Source: Pseudogemmobacter humi (GTDB taxonomy: Bacteria; Pseudomonadota; Alphaproteobacteria; Rhodobacterales; Rhodobacteraceae). From it: a stretch of 64,000 nucleotides of DNA. The notes below the pieces were generated by a model, which was not told where the DNA came from, did no database searches, and saw nothing but the letters and a program-made list of their open reading frames with translations. Positions 1 through 8,194 of the stretch are shown here, one piece after another. Location: assembly GCF_900609055.1 (NCBI RefSeq), contig NZ_UXAW01000048.1:215178-279177 (forward strand), read 5' to 3'. Made by a program: the position numbers and the translations under genes. Position 1 is the first letter of the stretch. Every line of letters starts with the position of its first letter.

Positions 1-1089
1 TTCCGCCGCCATCATCGCGTTCGGGGCCTGGCCGACCTCTTCCAGCGCCTTCAGCAGCATCTGCCACATCCGCGTCAGCGCCCGCATCGGCAGTTTCGCG
101 GCCATCTCCAGCCCGCGTGCGCGCTCGTCGGGGGGCACGGTCGGGTCTTCGGCGGTCTCGGGCGTGATCTTGATGACCGAAATCCAGTGGGTGATCTCGG
201 CCAGATCGCGCAGCACCGCCATCGGGTCCGCCCCGTCGGCATATTGCGCCGACAGTTCGGTGAGCGCGTCAGACGCCTGCCCCTTCATCACCATGTCGAA
301 CAGATCGAGCGTCCGGCCCCGGTCGGCGAGGCCCAGCATGGCGCGCACCGCGCCCGCGGTGGTCTCACCCTGACCGTGGCTGATCGCCTGGTCGAGGATC
401 GAGGTCGCGTCGCGGGCCGAGCCTTCGGCGGCGCGGGTGATCAGCGCCAGAGCCTCGTCGGTGATCTGCGCGCCCTCGGCCCCGGCGATCCTGCGCAGAA
501 GGGCCATCATCACCTCGGGCTCGATCCGTTTCAGATCGAACCTTTGGCAGCGCGACAGCACCGTGACCGGAACCTTGCGGATCTCTGTGGTGGCGAAGAT
601 GAATTTTACATGGGCGGGCGGCTCTTCCAGCGTCTTCAAAAGCGCGTTGAAGGCCGCGGTCGAGAGCATGTGCACTTCGTCGATGATATAGACTTTGAAC
701 CGCGCCGAGGCCGCCCGGTAATGGACCGAGTCGATGATCTCGCGGATGTCGTTCACCCCGGTGCGCGAGGCGGCGTCCATTTCCATCACATCGACGTGGC
801 GGCCCTCGGCGATGGCCACGCAATGCTCGCATTTGCCGCAGGGCTCGGTCGTCGGGCCGCCCTGGCCGTCCGGCCCGATGCAGTTCAGCCCCTTGGCGAT
901 GATGCGGGCGGTGGTGGTCTTGCCGGTGCCGCGGATGCCGGTCATCACGAAGGCATGCGCGATGCGCGAGGCCTCGAAGGCGTTCTTCAGCGTGCGGACC
1001 ATCGCCTCCTGGCCGACGAGATCGGCGAAGGTCTCGGGGCGGTATTTGCGGGCGAGAACCTGATAGGCCGGTGGCTGGGTTTCGGACAT
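1..1089 (-). CDS. dnaX: DNA polymerase III subunit gamma/tau, N-terminal part (runs off window)
   Basis: Clamp-loader ATPase of the replicative polymerase. Translating down from the ATG at 1089 gives an N-terminus typical of DnaX: a Walker A loop (GIRGTGKTT, residues 51-59), a four-cysteine zinc module (C70, C84, C87, C90) and a DEVH Walker B box at 137-140, followed by the lid and collar regions. 363 codons are visible without a stop, so the 3' end, including any tau-specific part and any frameshift site, lies outside the window. It is the gene directly beyond the paired hairpins that follow sua5. Identification is firm. Confidence 0.95.
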   Translation of the reverse strand, partial: MSETQPPAYQVLARKYRPETFADLVGQEAMVRTLKNAFEASRIAHAFVMTGIRGTGKTTTARIIAKGLNCIGPDGQGGPTTEPCGKCEHCVAIAEGRHVDVMEMDAASRTGVNDIREIIDSVHYRAASARFKVYIIDEVHMLSTAAFNALLKTLEEPPAHVKFIFATTEIRKVPVTVLSRCQRFDLKRIEPEVMMALLRRIAGAEGAQITDEALALITRAAEGSARDATSILDQAISHGQGETTAGAVRAMLGLADRGRTLDLFDMVMKGQASDALTELSAQYADGADPMAVLRDLAEITHWISVIKITPETAEDPTVPPDERARGLEMAAKLPMRALTRMWQMLLKALEEVGQAPNAMMAAE

Positions 1090-1156
1090 AGGGCCTCCTG
1101 CGGTCGGGGCCAATCTAGGGGGCGGGGCGCGGATCGGCAACCGGCTGCGGCAGGGT

Positions 1157-1202
1157 CCGGAATTTTGCAAAATTCCGGGCCGGAGTTTTTGAAAACTCCG
1201 GC
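1157..1202. repeat. Paired palindromes (family A, copy 1)
   Basis: Two adjacent near-perfect hairpins lie 5 bases beyond the sua5 stop. The first (1157-1178) is a perfect 22-bp palindrome with arms CCGGAATTTTG/CAAAATTCCGG. The second (1179-1202) has arms GCCGGAGTTTT/AAAACTCCGGC around a TG loop. The second hairpin recurs exactly at 18309-18332, and a near copy of the first occurs at 23996-24017. Position next to a stop codon suggests a transcription terminator for sua5; the recurrence suggests a dispersed repeat. Confidence 0.8.
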
Positions 1203-1207
1203 CTGCG

Positions 1208-2158
1208 TCAGCCGCGGGGCGCTGCGGCCCGGCGCAGGCGGTCGTTGATCGCGCGCCCCAGCCCCTGTTCGGGGATGGGGGCGAAGGCGATCCGTCCCGC
1301 GGGGCCCGCCAGCGCATCGGCCTCGCGCAGGATATGGAAGAGCCGCGCCGCCGCCTCGACCGGATCGCCGGAATCCGAGAGCGTCAGATCGCCCTTCACC
1401 GGGCCGAATCCGACGAGGATCTCGCCGGTCTCGGCCGCCCGGGCCTCCAGCCTGACCTGGGCTGCGGGGGCGTAATGCGAACTCAGCTGCCCCGGCGCGT
1501 TGGGGCGTTTTGCGTCGCCGCCGGTCGCGATTCTCTGTCCGAGCGCCTCTTCCAGCGCCTCGACCGGCAGCCCGCCGGGGCGCAGAAGCCGCGGTTCGCC
1601 ATCGAGGCCCAGGATCGTCGATTCCACCCCGACAGCGCAGGGCCCGCCGTCGATCACCGCCGCGATCTTGCCCGACAGCCCCGCCAGCACATGATCGGCC
1701 CGGGTGGGCGAGACCCGGCCCGAAGGGTTGGCGGAAGGCGCGGCCAGAGGCCCGCCGAAAGCCGTGAGCAGCGCGCGGGCCACCGGATGGGCGGGAACCC
1801 GCAGCGCCACCGTTGGCAGCCCCGCGGTGGCGAGCGGCGAGATCCCCGCGCCCTCGCGCAGCGGCAGGACAAGCGTCAGCGGGCCGGGCCAGAACCGTTC
1901 CGCCAGCGCGCGGGCGCGGGCGTCGAACTGCGCGAGGGCCTCTGCGGCCTCAAGGTCGGGCAGATGCGAGATCAGCGGGTTGAAACGCGGGCGGCCCTTG
2001 GCCTCGAAGATCCGCGCCGTGGTCTCGTCGCGGCGCGCATCGCCGCCCAATCCGTAGACCGTCTCGGTCGGGAAGGCGACCAGCCCGCCCCCGGCCAGCA
2101 GCTCTGCCGCGCGGGCGATGCCCGCATCGTCTGCGGTAAGGATTTCGGTCCGTTCCAT
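1208..2158 (-). CDS. sua5: L-threonylcarbamoyladenylate synthase (Sua5/YrdC)
   Basis: Makes threonylcarbamoyl-AMP from threonine, bicarbonate and ATP, the first step of the t6A modification of ANN-decoding tRNAs. The 316-residue product has the YrdC-type core with FPTETVYGLG at 29-38 and KGRPRFNPL at 54-62, and a C-terminal extension of about 100 residues as in the two-domain Sua5 form rather than the short TsaC form. It is divergent from the acyl-CoA dehydrogenase, 91 bases away. A hairpin pair follows its stop. Confidence 0.93.
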   Translation of the reverse strand: MERTEILTADDAGIARAAELLAGGGLVAFPTETVYGLGGDARRDETTARIFEAKGRPRFNPLISHLPDLEAAEALAQFDARARALAERFWPGPLTLVLPLREGAGISPLATAGLPTVALRVPAHPVARALLTAFGGPLAAPSANPSGRVSPTRADHVLAGLSGKIAAVIDGGPCAVGVESTILGLDGEPRLLRPGGLPVEALEEALGQRIATGGDAKRPNAPGQLSSHYAPAAQVRLEARAAETGEILVGFGPVKGDLTLSDSGDPVEAAARLFHILREADALAGPAGRIAFAPIPEQGLGRAINDRLRRAAAPRG

Positions 2159-2249
2159 GACGCAGCGTCCGGCTTGCGGGAGAGGCTTGATGGGTTAGCC
2201 TCAGGCGCATATTGGACCGGAGCCGCCCGCACAAGACGGAGAATCCCAG

Positions 2250-3947
2250 ATGGCCCATGCCCCCGCCGCCGATCAGCGCTTTATCCTGGATCATATCGTG
2301 GATTTCGCGGGCCTGGCCGGGACCGACCGCTTCCGCGACGCCACGCCTGATGTGACGGCTGCGATCCTGACCGAGGCGGCGCGGCTGTGCGACGAAGTGG
2401 TGGCGCCGGTGAATCGTGACGGCGATCTGCATCCGGCGCGGCTGGAAAACGGCGTGCTGCGGTCCTCGCCCGGGTTCGACCGGGCTTACCGTGGGATTGC
2501 CGAAGGGGGCTGGGTCGGAGTCTCGGCCGCGGTGGAATACGGCGGGATGGGTCTGCCGCATACTCTGGCGACCTGCGTGAACGAGATGCTGGCGGGGGCC
2601 TGCCTTTCGCTGCAACTGAAGCCCTTGCTCAGCCAGGGCCAGATCGAGGCGCTGGAGCACCACGCCTCGGACGATCTGAAGGCGCTCTATCTGCCGAAGC
2701 TGATCTCGGGCGAATGGTCGGGCACGATGAACCTGACCGAGCCGCAGGCGGGCTCGGACGTGGGCGCGCTGCGCTGCCGGGCCGAGCCGGATGGCGACGG
2801 CACTTACCGCGTCACCGGGCAGAAGATCTTCATCACCTGGGGCGATTCGGATCTGGTGCCCAACGTCTGCCATCTGGTGCTGGCGCGCCTGCCCGATGCC
2901 GCGCCGGGCACCAAAGGGATCTCGTTGTTTCTGGTGCCGAAATTCCTGCCCGATGAGGGCGGCAACCCCGGCGTGGCCAACAGCCTGCGGGTGGTGAGCC
3001 TGGAGCACAAGCTCGGCATCCATGGCAGCCCGACCTGCGTGATGGAATTCCAGGGCGCGAAGGGCTGGCTGGTCGATGCGCCCGGCAAGGGCATGGCGGC
3101 GATGTTCACCATGATGAACAACGCGCGGCTCGGGGTGGGGATGCAGGGCGTGGGCGTCGCCGAGGCGGCGCTGCAAAAGGCTGTGGCCTTCGCCGCCGAG
3201 CGCGTTCAGGGCAAGACCCCGGACGGCAGTCCCGGCATCATCGGCCATGCCGATGTGCGCCGGATGCTGGCCGAGGCGCGGGCCGAGGTCTTTTCCGCCC
3301 GGGTGATCGGGCTGGCCTGCGCGCGGGCGATCGACATGGCGACCGCGACCGGCGACGGGGATTGCCGTGCCCGCGCCGCGCTTTTGACCCCCATCGCCAA
3401 GGCTTACGGCACCGATATCGGCATAAGGGTCGCCGATCTTGGGGTGCAGGTGCATGGCGGTATGGGCTTCATCGAGGAGACCGGCGCCGCGCAATATCTG
3501 CGCGATGCGCGGATCACCGCGATTTATGAGGGCACCAACGGCATCCAGGCGATGGATCTGGTCGGCCGCAAGCTCGCCGACGGCGGCGAGGCGGCGCTGC
3601 GGCTGATCGCGGAAATCGAGAGCGACGCGGCAGAGGCCCGCGCGCATCTGCCGGATCTGGCGGGCGAGGTCTGGCAATCCGCCGAGAATCTGCGCGAGGC
3701 GACCGAGGCGCTGCTGGCGATGGATCTGAACGACCGTTTCGCGGGTGCCGTGCCCTATCTGCACGGTTTCGCGCTGGTGCTGGGCGGCCATGCCCATCTG
3801 CGCGCGGCTTTGGCCGATGCGGCGCGGCTGCCGCTGGCGCGGGTGATGATCCGCCGGCTGCTGCCGGGCCATGCCCCGCTGCTGGCGGTGGCGCGCGAGG
3901 GGGCTTCAGGGCTTTATGACGTAGGGCCGGAGTTGCTGGGGGCGTGA
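2250..3947 (+). CDS. Acyl-CoA dehydrogenase, DmdC-like
   Basis: FAD-dependent oxidation of an acyl-CoA thioester. The 565-residue length with an extra C-terminal domain, and the long N-terminal helical part, resemble 3-methylmercaptopropionyl-CoA dehydrogenase (DmdC) and relatives rather than 380-residue fatty acyl-CoA dehydrogenases. FAD-binding stretches TEPQAGSD and FITWGD are present, and the catalytic glutamate is probably E427 in IYEGTNGIQ. No other dmd gene is adjacent, so a role in DMSP breakdown is only possible. A start at the ATG at 2250 fits the family N-terminus. Substrate is not predictable from sequence. Confidence 0.85.
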   Translation: MAHAPAADQRFILDHIVDFAGLAGTDRFRDATPDVTAAILTEAARLCDEVVAPVNRDGDLHPARLENGVLRSSPGFDRAYRGIAEGGWVGVSAAVEYGGMGLPHTLATCVNEMLAGACLSLQLKPLLSQGQIEALEHHASDDLKALYLPKLISGEWSGTMNLTEPQAGSDVGALRCRAEPDGDGTYRVTGQKIFITWGDSDLVPNVCHLVLARLPDAAPGTKGISLFLVPKFLPDEGGNPGVANSLRVVSLEHKLGIHGSPTCVMEFQGAKGWLVDAPGKGMAAMFTMMNNARLGVGMQGVGVAEAALQKAVAFAAERVQGKTPDGSPGIIGHADVRRMLAEARAEVFSARVIGLACARAIDMATATGDGDCRARAALLTPIAKAYGTDIGIRVADLGVQVHGGMGFIEETGAAQYLRDARITAIYEGTNGIQAMDLVGRKLADGGEAALRLIAEIESDAAEARAHLPDLAGEVWQSAENLREATEALLAMDLNDRFAGAVPYLHGFALVLGGHAHLRAALADAARLPLARVMIRRLLPGHAPLLAVAREGASGLYDVGPELLGA

Positions 3948-3948
3948 C

Positions 3949-3996
3949 GCCTCCGGCGGGGGTATTTGGATCAGGGTGAAAGCCAGGGGGCTTTCA
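3949..3996. repeat. GCCTCCGGCGGGGGTATTT element (family B, copy 1)
   Basis: Copy of a dispersed repeat starting right after the acyl-CoA dehydrogenase stop. The shared head GCCTCCGGCGGGGGTATTT is followed by a GGATCAGGGTGAAAG-type stretch. Its end forms a hairpin, TGAAAGCC (3977-3984) with GGCTTTCA (3989-3996). Similar elements lie at 15004, 25548, 36326, 43408, 50556 and 55179. A terminator role is likely given its position. Confidence 0.75.
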
Positions 3997-4079
3997 TTCC
4001 TGCCGGGCCGGACGCAGGTGGCGCGCGGCGGCGGGTTTCGGGGCTTGCGCCCGGGCGCGGGCTTTGCATTGTTGCCGCC

Positions 4080-5099
4080 ATGACAGAGATCCTCCATCCC
4101 TTTCCTGAGCCGCCCGCCGCCGGGACCGCCATCGAGGTCGCGCCCGGCATCCTCTGGCTGCGCCTGCCGCTGCCGATGGCGCTGGATCACGTCAACGTCT
4201 TCGCGCTGGAGGACGGGGACGGCTGGACCCTGATCGACACTGGGCTGCACTCGCGCCGCATGGTGGCTTTGTGGGAGCGGCTGCTGGCCGGGCCGCTGCG
4301 GGGGCGGCCGGTGCGCCGGGTGGTGGTGACGCATCATCACCCCGATCATATCGGCATGGCGGGTTGGTTTCTTGCCCGGGGCGCGGAGCTTCTGATCACC
4401 CGCACCGCCTGGCTTTACGGGCGGATGCTGACGCTCGATGTCGAGGAGCGCCCTTCGCCCGCCGCGCTGGCATTCTGGCGCCGCGCGGGGATGGATGAGG
4501 CGGAACTCGCGCGCCGCGCGGGCGAGCGGCCGTTCAACTTCGCCGATTGCGTCCATCCGCTGCCGCCGGGCTTCACCCGGCTGGAGGAGGGCCAGAGCCT
4601 GCGTATCGGCGGGCGCGACTGGGAGGTGCGCATCGGCCACGGCCATGCCCCCGCCCATGCGACCTTGTGGAGCGAGGGGATCGTCCTTGGCGGCGATCAG
4701 CTTCTGCCCGGGATCTCGGCCAATATCGGGGTCTGGCCGACCGAGCCCGAGGCCGATCCGCTGGCGGAATGGCTGGAAAGCTGCACCCGCCTCTCGGCTT
4801 TCGCGCGCGAGGATCAGCTGGTGCTGCCGGGCCATAAACTGCCGTTCACCGGCCTGCCGTTCCGGCTGCGTCAGATGATCGAGAACCATATCTCGGCGCT
4901 CGACCGGCTGACGGAGTTTCTGGCCGCGCCCCGCCGCGCCACCGACTGTTTTCCGGTGCTGTTCCGGCGCGGGATTCCGCCCGATCAGACCGGGCTCGCG
5001 CTGGCGGAATCCGTCGCGCATCTGAACCACCTCTTGCGCCGGGGGGAACTGTCGCGTTCCCTCGGGCCGGATGGGGCATGGCTGTGGCAGAGGCGGTGA
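4080..5099 (+). CDS. MBL-fold metallo-hydrolase
   Basis: Metallo-beta-lactamase-fold hydrolase, 339 residues. The zinc ligands are seen in HHHPDH (residues 85-90), a further histidine in the GHGHAPAH segment, an aspartate in LGGDQLLPG and a late histidine in LPGHKLP, so the dinuclear site looks complete. I chose the ATG at 4080: an upstream in-frame ATG at 3966 would translate through the repeat element. The C-terminal helical domain is of the kind in glyoxalase II/LACTB2-like hydrolases that bind CoA or glutathione thioesters, but the substrate is unknown. It overlaps or abuts the next gene. Confidence 0.85.
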   Translation: MTEILHPFPEPPAAGTAIEVAPGILWLRLPLPMALDHVNVFALEDGDGWTLIDTGLHSRRMVALWERLLAGPLRGRPVRRVVVTHHHPDHIGMAGWFLARGAELLITRTAWLYGRMLTLDVEERPSPAALAFWRRAGMDEAELARRAGERPFNFADCVHPLPPGFTRLEEGQSLRIGGRDWEVRIGHGHAPAHATLWSEGIVLGGDQLLPGISANIGVWPTEPEADPLAEWLESCTRLSAFAREDQLVLPGHKLPFTGLPFRLRQMIENHISALDRLTEFLAAPRRATDCFPVLFRRGIPPDQTGLALAESVAHLNHLLRRGELSRSLGPDGAWLWQRR

Positions 5100-5539
5100 G
5101 GATGGCGAAAGCGGCGGAACCCGGGGCGAAACCCGCAAGGCGCAGGACGAAACAGGCGACCGCGGTGGCGGCGCCGGGGAAATCGCCCGCGGAACGGGCT
5201 TATGACCGGCTGATCCTCTATATCCGCAACTTCGAGACCCAGCTCGACCAGAGCCAGGAGATCGCCATGGGCTTTGCGGGCAGCGAGGCGGGCGTGCTGC
5301 GAATCGAGGGGATCGGCTTTTACGAGCCCGACATCATTTCCTTCTATGGCTGCGACGAGGACGGGATGAAGACCCAGCTGATCCAGCATGTCAGCCAGTT
5401 GTCGGTGATCCTGCGCGCCGTGCCGAAACATGTTCCCGAAGAGCCGCCTCTGCGCATCGGGTTTCGGCTGTCCGAGGGCTGGCGCGGCGGCGAATCCGGC
5501 GATGGCTCGGCCTGGCCCGGGCCGCGGGCTGCGTTGTAG
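5078..5539 (+). CDS. DUF6173 family protein
   Basis: Small protein of unknown function. Residues from about 40 to 135 match the DUF6173 pattern as I know it: an AYDRLILYIRNFE helix, a short beta segment around FYEPDIISFYG, and the conserved QLIQHVSQLSVIL followed by RIGFRL. The N-terminus is basic and alanine-rich. The start could be ATG 5078, overlapping the hydrolase by 22 bases, or ATG 5102 just beyond it. Translational coupling with the upstream gene is likely. No transmembrane segment or signal peptide is visible. Confidence 0.7.
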   Translation: MAVAEAVRMAKAAEPGAKPARRRTKQATAVAAPGKSPAERAYDRLILYIRNFETQLDQSQEIAMGFAGSEAGVLRIEGIGFYEPDIISFYGCDEDGMKTQLIQHVSQLSVILRAVPKHVPEEPPLRIGFRLSEGWRGGESGDGSAWPGPRAAL

Positions 5540-5643
5540 CGGGGCTGCATCGGCGCGGCAAAAGCGCGCGTCTGACCGGGTGACAGCGCCGGATGAATCG
5601 GCTAACAGGCGGGAAAGCGAACGATCCCGGGAATGAGACAGCG

Positions 5644-5793
5644 ATGGCCCAGCACGACCACAGCGAACATCAGCACGGCTCGATGAACATCCGCGCGCAT
5701 GAAAAGACCTTCCACGGCTTCCTCCGGCTGGTGAACTGGAGCCTGGTGGTGATTTTCGTGGTGCTGGTCTTCCTCGCACTGACCGGGGCCTGA
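5644..5793 (+). CDS. aa3-type cytochrome c oxidase subunit IV
   Basis: A 49-residue peptide with a histidine-rich N-terminus, the family-like HEKTFHGFLRLVNWS segment and one hydrophobic helix (about residues 31-47). This is the short bacterial aa3 oxidase subunit IV, which sits in the inner membrane beside subunits I-III and is not catalytic. It is an orphan here: no ctaC/D/E genes are near, which is common in this family of organisms. Start ATG 5644. Confidence 0.85.
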   Translation: MAQHDHSEHQHGSMNIRAHEKTFHGFLRLVNWSLVVIFVVLVFLALTGA

Positions 5794-5840
5794 TCCGCGC
5801 GGGCGGGCAAGGCGCCGGACAAGATCCCCGGAGACAAGAT

Positions 5841-6470
5841 ATGTTGCGTGTGATTGCGGCGGTTTCGGTCGCTCTGACTCTGGCCGGGTGCGGCGGCGAA
5901 TCGCTCTGGGCCAGCGACGAGGAGGTGGCGCGCGCGGTCTATGTCGCGCCTCCGCCGCCCTCGGTGACGCTGTTTACGGTGATCAACGGACGCACCGGCG
6001 CGGGCGCGCATACGGGTCTTCTGATCAATGCCTCGCAAAGGGTGCTGTTCGATCCGGCGGGCACCTGGACCCATCCGGCCGCGCCCGAGCGCAACGACGT
6101 GCATTTCGGCATGACCGACCGGGTGGTGAATTTCTACCGCGACTACCACGCCCGCGACACCGCCGACGAGCATTTCTACATCATCGAACATACTCTGGTG
6201 CTTTCGCCCGGGACGGCCGAGCTGCTGATGCAGCGCGCGATGTCGAACGGCGCGGTGGCCAAGGCGAACTGCGCCAATTCGATCTCGGCGATCCTGCGCG
6301 ACGTGCCCGGGTTCGAGAGCCTGCCGCAGACGTATTTCCCCAAGAAGCTGGGCGCGGCTTTCGGCGCTCTGCCCGGCGTGACCGAGCGCATCGTCACCGA
6401 AGAGAACGACAACCCCGGCGAGGGGCATGGCGTGGTGATGGTCGACAAGAAGGGCCGGCGGATCAACTGA
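5841..6470 (+). CDS. Predicted lipoprotein, possibly papain-like fold
   Basis: 209 residues with a lipoprotein signal: a hydrophobic stretch ending in LAGC, the cysteine near residue 17. The mature part carries AHTGLLI near residue 59 and NCANSI near residue 148, i.e. a histidine before a cysteine. That order is seen in circularly permuted NlpC/P60 and DUF830-type papain-like proteins, so a cell-envelope amidase or peptidase role is possible, but I do not recognise the family with certainty. It lies 63 bases upstream of mobA and may share its transcript. Confidence 0.6.
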   Translation: MLRVIAAVSVALTLAGCGGESLWASDEEVARAVYVAPPPPSVTLFTVINGRTGAGAHTGLLINASQRVLFDPAGTWTHPAAPERNDVHFGMTDRVVNFYRDYHARDTADEHFYIIEHTLVLSPGTAELLMQRAMSNGAVAKANCANSISAILRDVPGFESLPQTYFPKKLGAAFGALPGVTERIVTEENDNPGEGHGVVMVDKKGRRIN

Positions 6471-6533
6471 GCCCGGGTTGCGGACGCCTGCCCCCGGGTG
6501 CAGGCTGTCCGCGGGCGGAAAAGGGGCGGGTCC

Positions 6534-7112
6534 GTGAGACTGTTTGCCGTTGTGCTGGCCGGGGGCGAGGGCCGCCGGATGGGGGGCGCCGACAAGGCGC
6601 TGCTGCCGCTCGGCGGGCGACCACTCATCGCCCATGTGCTGGAACGGACCCTGCCGCAGGTCGAAAGCGTGGTGATTTCGGCCAATGGCGACCCGGCGCG
6701 GTTTTCGGCCTTTTCCCTGCCGGTTCTGCCTGATGACACCCCGATGGGGCCGCTGTCGGGGATCCTTGCCGCGCTGGAATACGCGCGGGGCGAGGGGGCG
6801 GATGCGGTGATTTCGGTGCCGGTGGATGCGCCGTTCCTGCCCTCGGACCTGGCGGCGCGGCTGACGGGCGCCGGGGGGGCGGCCTTTGCCCGGGCGGGCG
6901 GGCGCGATCACAATGCGACGGCGCTGTGGCCGGTGGCTCTGGCCGGGCCGCTCGCGGATTTCCTCGCCTCGGGCGCGAAGCCGAAGATCGCGGATTTCGC
7001 CGCCGCCCATGGGGCTGTGGCGGTGGATTTCCCCGATCCGGCAGCTTTCGAAAACCTCAACCGGCCCGAGGATCTGGCGCGGGCAGAGGCCCGGCCCGGG
7101 GGCAGGGCATGA
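6534..7112 (+). CDS. mobA: Molybdenum cofactor guanylyltransferase MobA
   Basis: Transfers GMP to molybdopterin to make the MGD cofactor of DMSO-reductase-family enzymes. The nucleotidyltransferase signature LAGGEGRRMGG..K is at residues 8-21, PMGPLSGI is the nucleotide-binding loop, and VPVDAPFLP carries the metal-binding aspartate. The GTG at 6534 is chosen because the protein then begins directly at the first beta strand. Its stop overlaps the mobB ATG (ATGA), so the two are translationally coupled. Confidence 0.92.
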   Translation: MRLFAVVLAGGEGRRMGGADKALLPLGGRPLIAHVLERTLPQVESVVISANGDPARFSAFSLPVLPDDTPMGPLSGILAALEYARGEGADAVISVPVDAPFLPSDLAARLTGAGGAAFARAGGRDHNATALWPVALAGPLADFLASGAKPKIADFAAAHGAVAVDFPDPAAFENLNRPEDLARAEARPGGRA

Positions 7113-7609
7113 GGATCTACGGCGTCATCGGCTGGCAGAACAGCGGCAAGACCACGCTGATGGAGCGGCTGGTGGCCGATATCACCGCGCGGGGCTTCAG
7201 CGTCTCCACCGTGAAACACGTCCACCACGATGTCGATCTCGACCGCCCCGGCAAGGACACATACCGCCACCGCGAGGCGGGCGCGCGCGAGGTTGTGCTG
7301 GCCTCGGTGAAGCGCTTCGCCATCCTGCGCGAGCATCGCGGCCCCGAGCCGGATCTGCGCGAGGTGCTGGCGCGGCTGGCCCCGGTCGATCTGGTGCTGG
7401 TCGAGGGCTACAAACGCGATGCCCATCCCAAGATCGAGGTCTGGCGCGAGGGCGTCACTGATCGCGCGCTGATCCAGCCCGGCGATCCGCTGGTGCGCGC
7501 GGTGGCGACGGATGCGCCGCTTGCCGGGCTGACGGTGCCGGTGCTCGACCTGAACGAGGCCGCGCGGGTCGCGGATTTCATTCTGCGCGAGACGGGTCTT
7601 GCCGGCTGA
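7109..7609 (+). CDS. mobB: Molybdopterin-guanine dinucleotide biosynthesis protein MobB
   Basis: GTP-binding partner of MobA. A 166-residue product with Walker A GWQNSGKTT at 8-16, the HHDVDLDRPGKDTYRHREAGA segment, and VLVEGYKR, typical of MobB. The start ATG overlaps the mobA stop by four bases. The downstream GNAT gene overlaps its 3' end by 11 bases, so mobA-mobB-GNAT form one operon. Confidence 0.93.
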   Translation: MRIYGVIGWQNSGKTTLMERLVADITARGFSVSTVKHVHHDVDLDRPGKDTYRHREAGAREVVLASVKRFAILREHRGPEPDLREVLARLAPVDLVLVEGYKRDAHPKIEVWREGVTDRALIQPGDPLVRAVATDAPLAGLTVPVLDLNEAARVADFILRETGLAG

Positions 7610-8192
7610 GGGCGTCACCATCCGGCGCGGCTTTCCGCCCGGAGAGCGCGACAGGGCGGCGCGGGTCTATTGGGAGGCCTTCGGCGGCAAGCTGAGCCGG
7701 GTGATGGGGCCGGATGCGCGGGCGCTGGAATTCCTGCGCGCGGGCCTGCGTCCGGATCATTGTTTCTCGGCGCTGGACGGGCAGGGGCGGGTGATCGGGC
7801 TGGCCGGGTTCAAGACGCCGCAGGGCAGTTTCTCGGCCGGAACCCGGGCCGATCTGCGCCGGATCTACGGCCGGATCGGCGCGGTCTGGCGGCTGGCTTT
7901 GCTGCGTCTGCTGATTGATGAGATCGACAACCGCCGGTTCCTGATCGACGGCATCGCGGTGACGGAACACGCCCGCAGCCGGGGCATCGGCGCCGCGCTG
8001 CTGGCCGAGTTGTGCGCCGAGGCACGGCGGCGCGGCTATGAGGCGGTCCGGCTGGAGGTGATCGAGACCAACACCCGCGCCAGGGCGCTTTATGAGCGCG
8101 AGGGCTTCGTCGCCACCCGCACCGAGCGGATGGGGCTGCTGCGCTACGCCTTCGGCTTCAGGGCGGCGACGACGATGATCCGCCCGCTTTAG
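7599..8192 (+). CDS. GNAT-family N-acetyltransferase
   Basis: 197 residues with the acetyl-CoA-binding motif RSRGIGAALL (about 126-135) and the later NTRARALYEREGF segment, both typical of GNAT enzymes. A TTG start at 7599 is the only one giving an intact N-terminus; it overlaps mobB. The acceptor substrate is unknown. Linkage to the molybdopterin genes may be only transcriptional. Confidence 0.8.
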   Translation: MPAEGVTIRRGFPPGERDRAARVYWEAFGGKLSRVMGPDARALEFLRAGLRPDHCFSALDGQGRVIGLAGFKTPQGSFSAGTRADLRRIYGRIGAVWRLALLRLLIDEIDNRRFLIDGIAVTEHARSRGIGAALLAELCAEARRRGYEAVRLEVIETNTRARALYEREGFVATRTERMGLLRYAFGFRAATTMIRPL

Positions 8193-8194
8193 CC

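Noticed and set aside
187..1248. 353-codon plus-strand frame
   Set aside because: Antisense to dnaX, which has clear motifs.
2250..3947. DmdC as part of a DMSP pathway
   Set aside because: No dmdA, dmdB or dmdD nearby; only family resemblance supports it.
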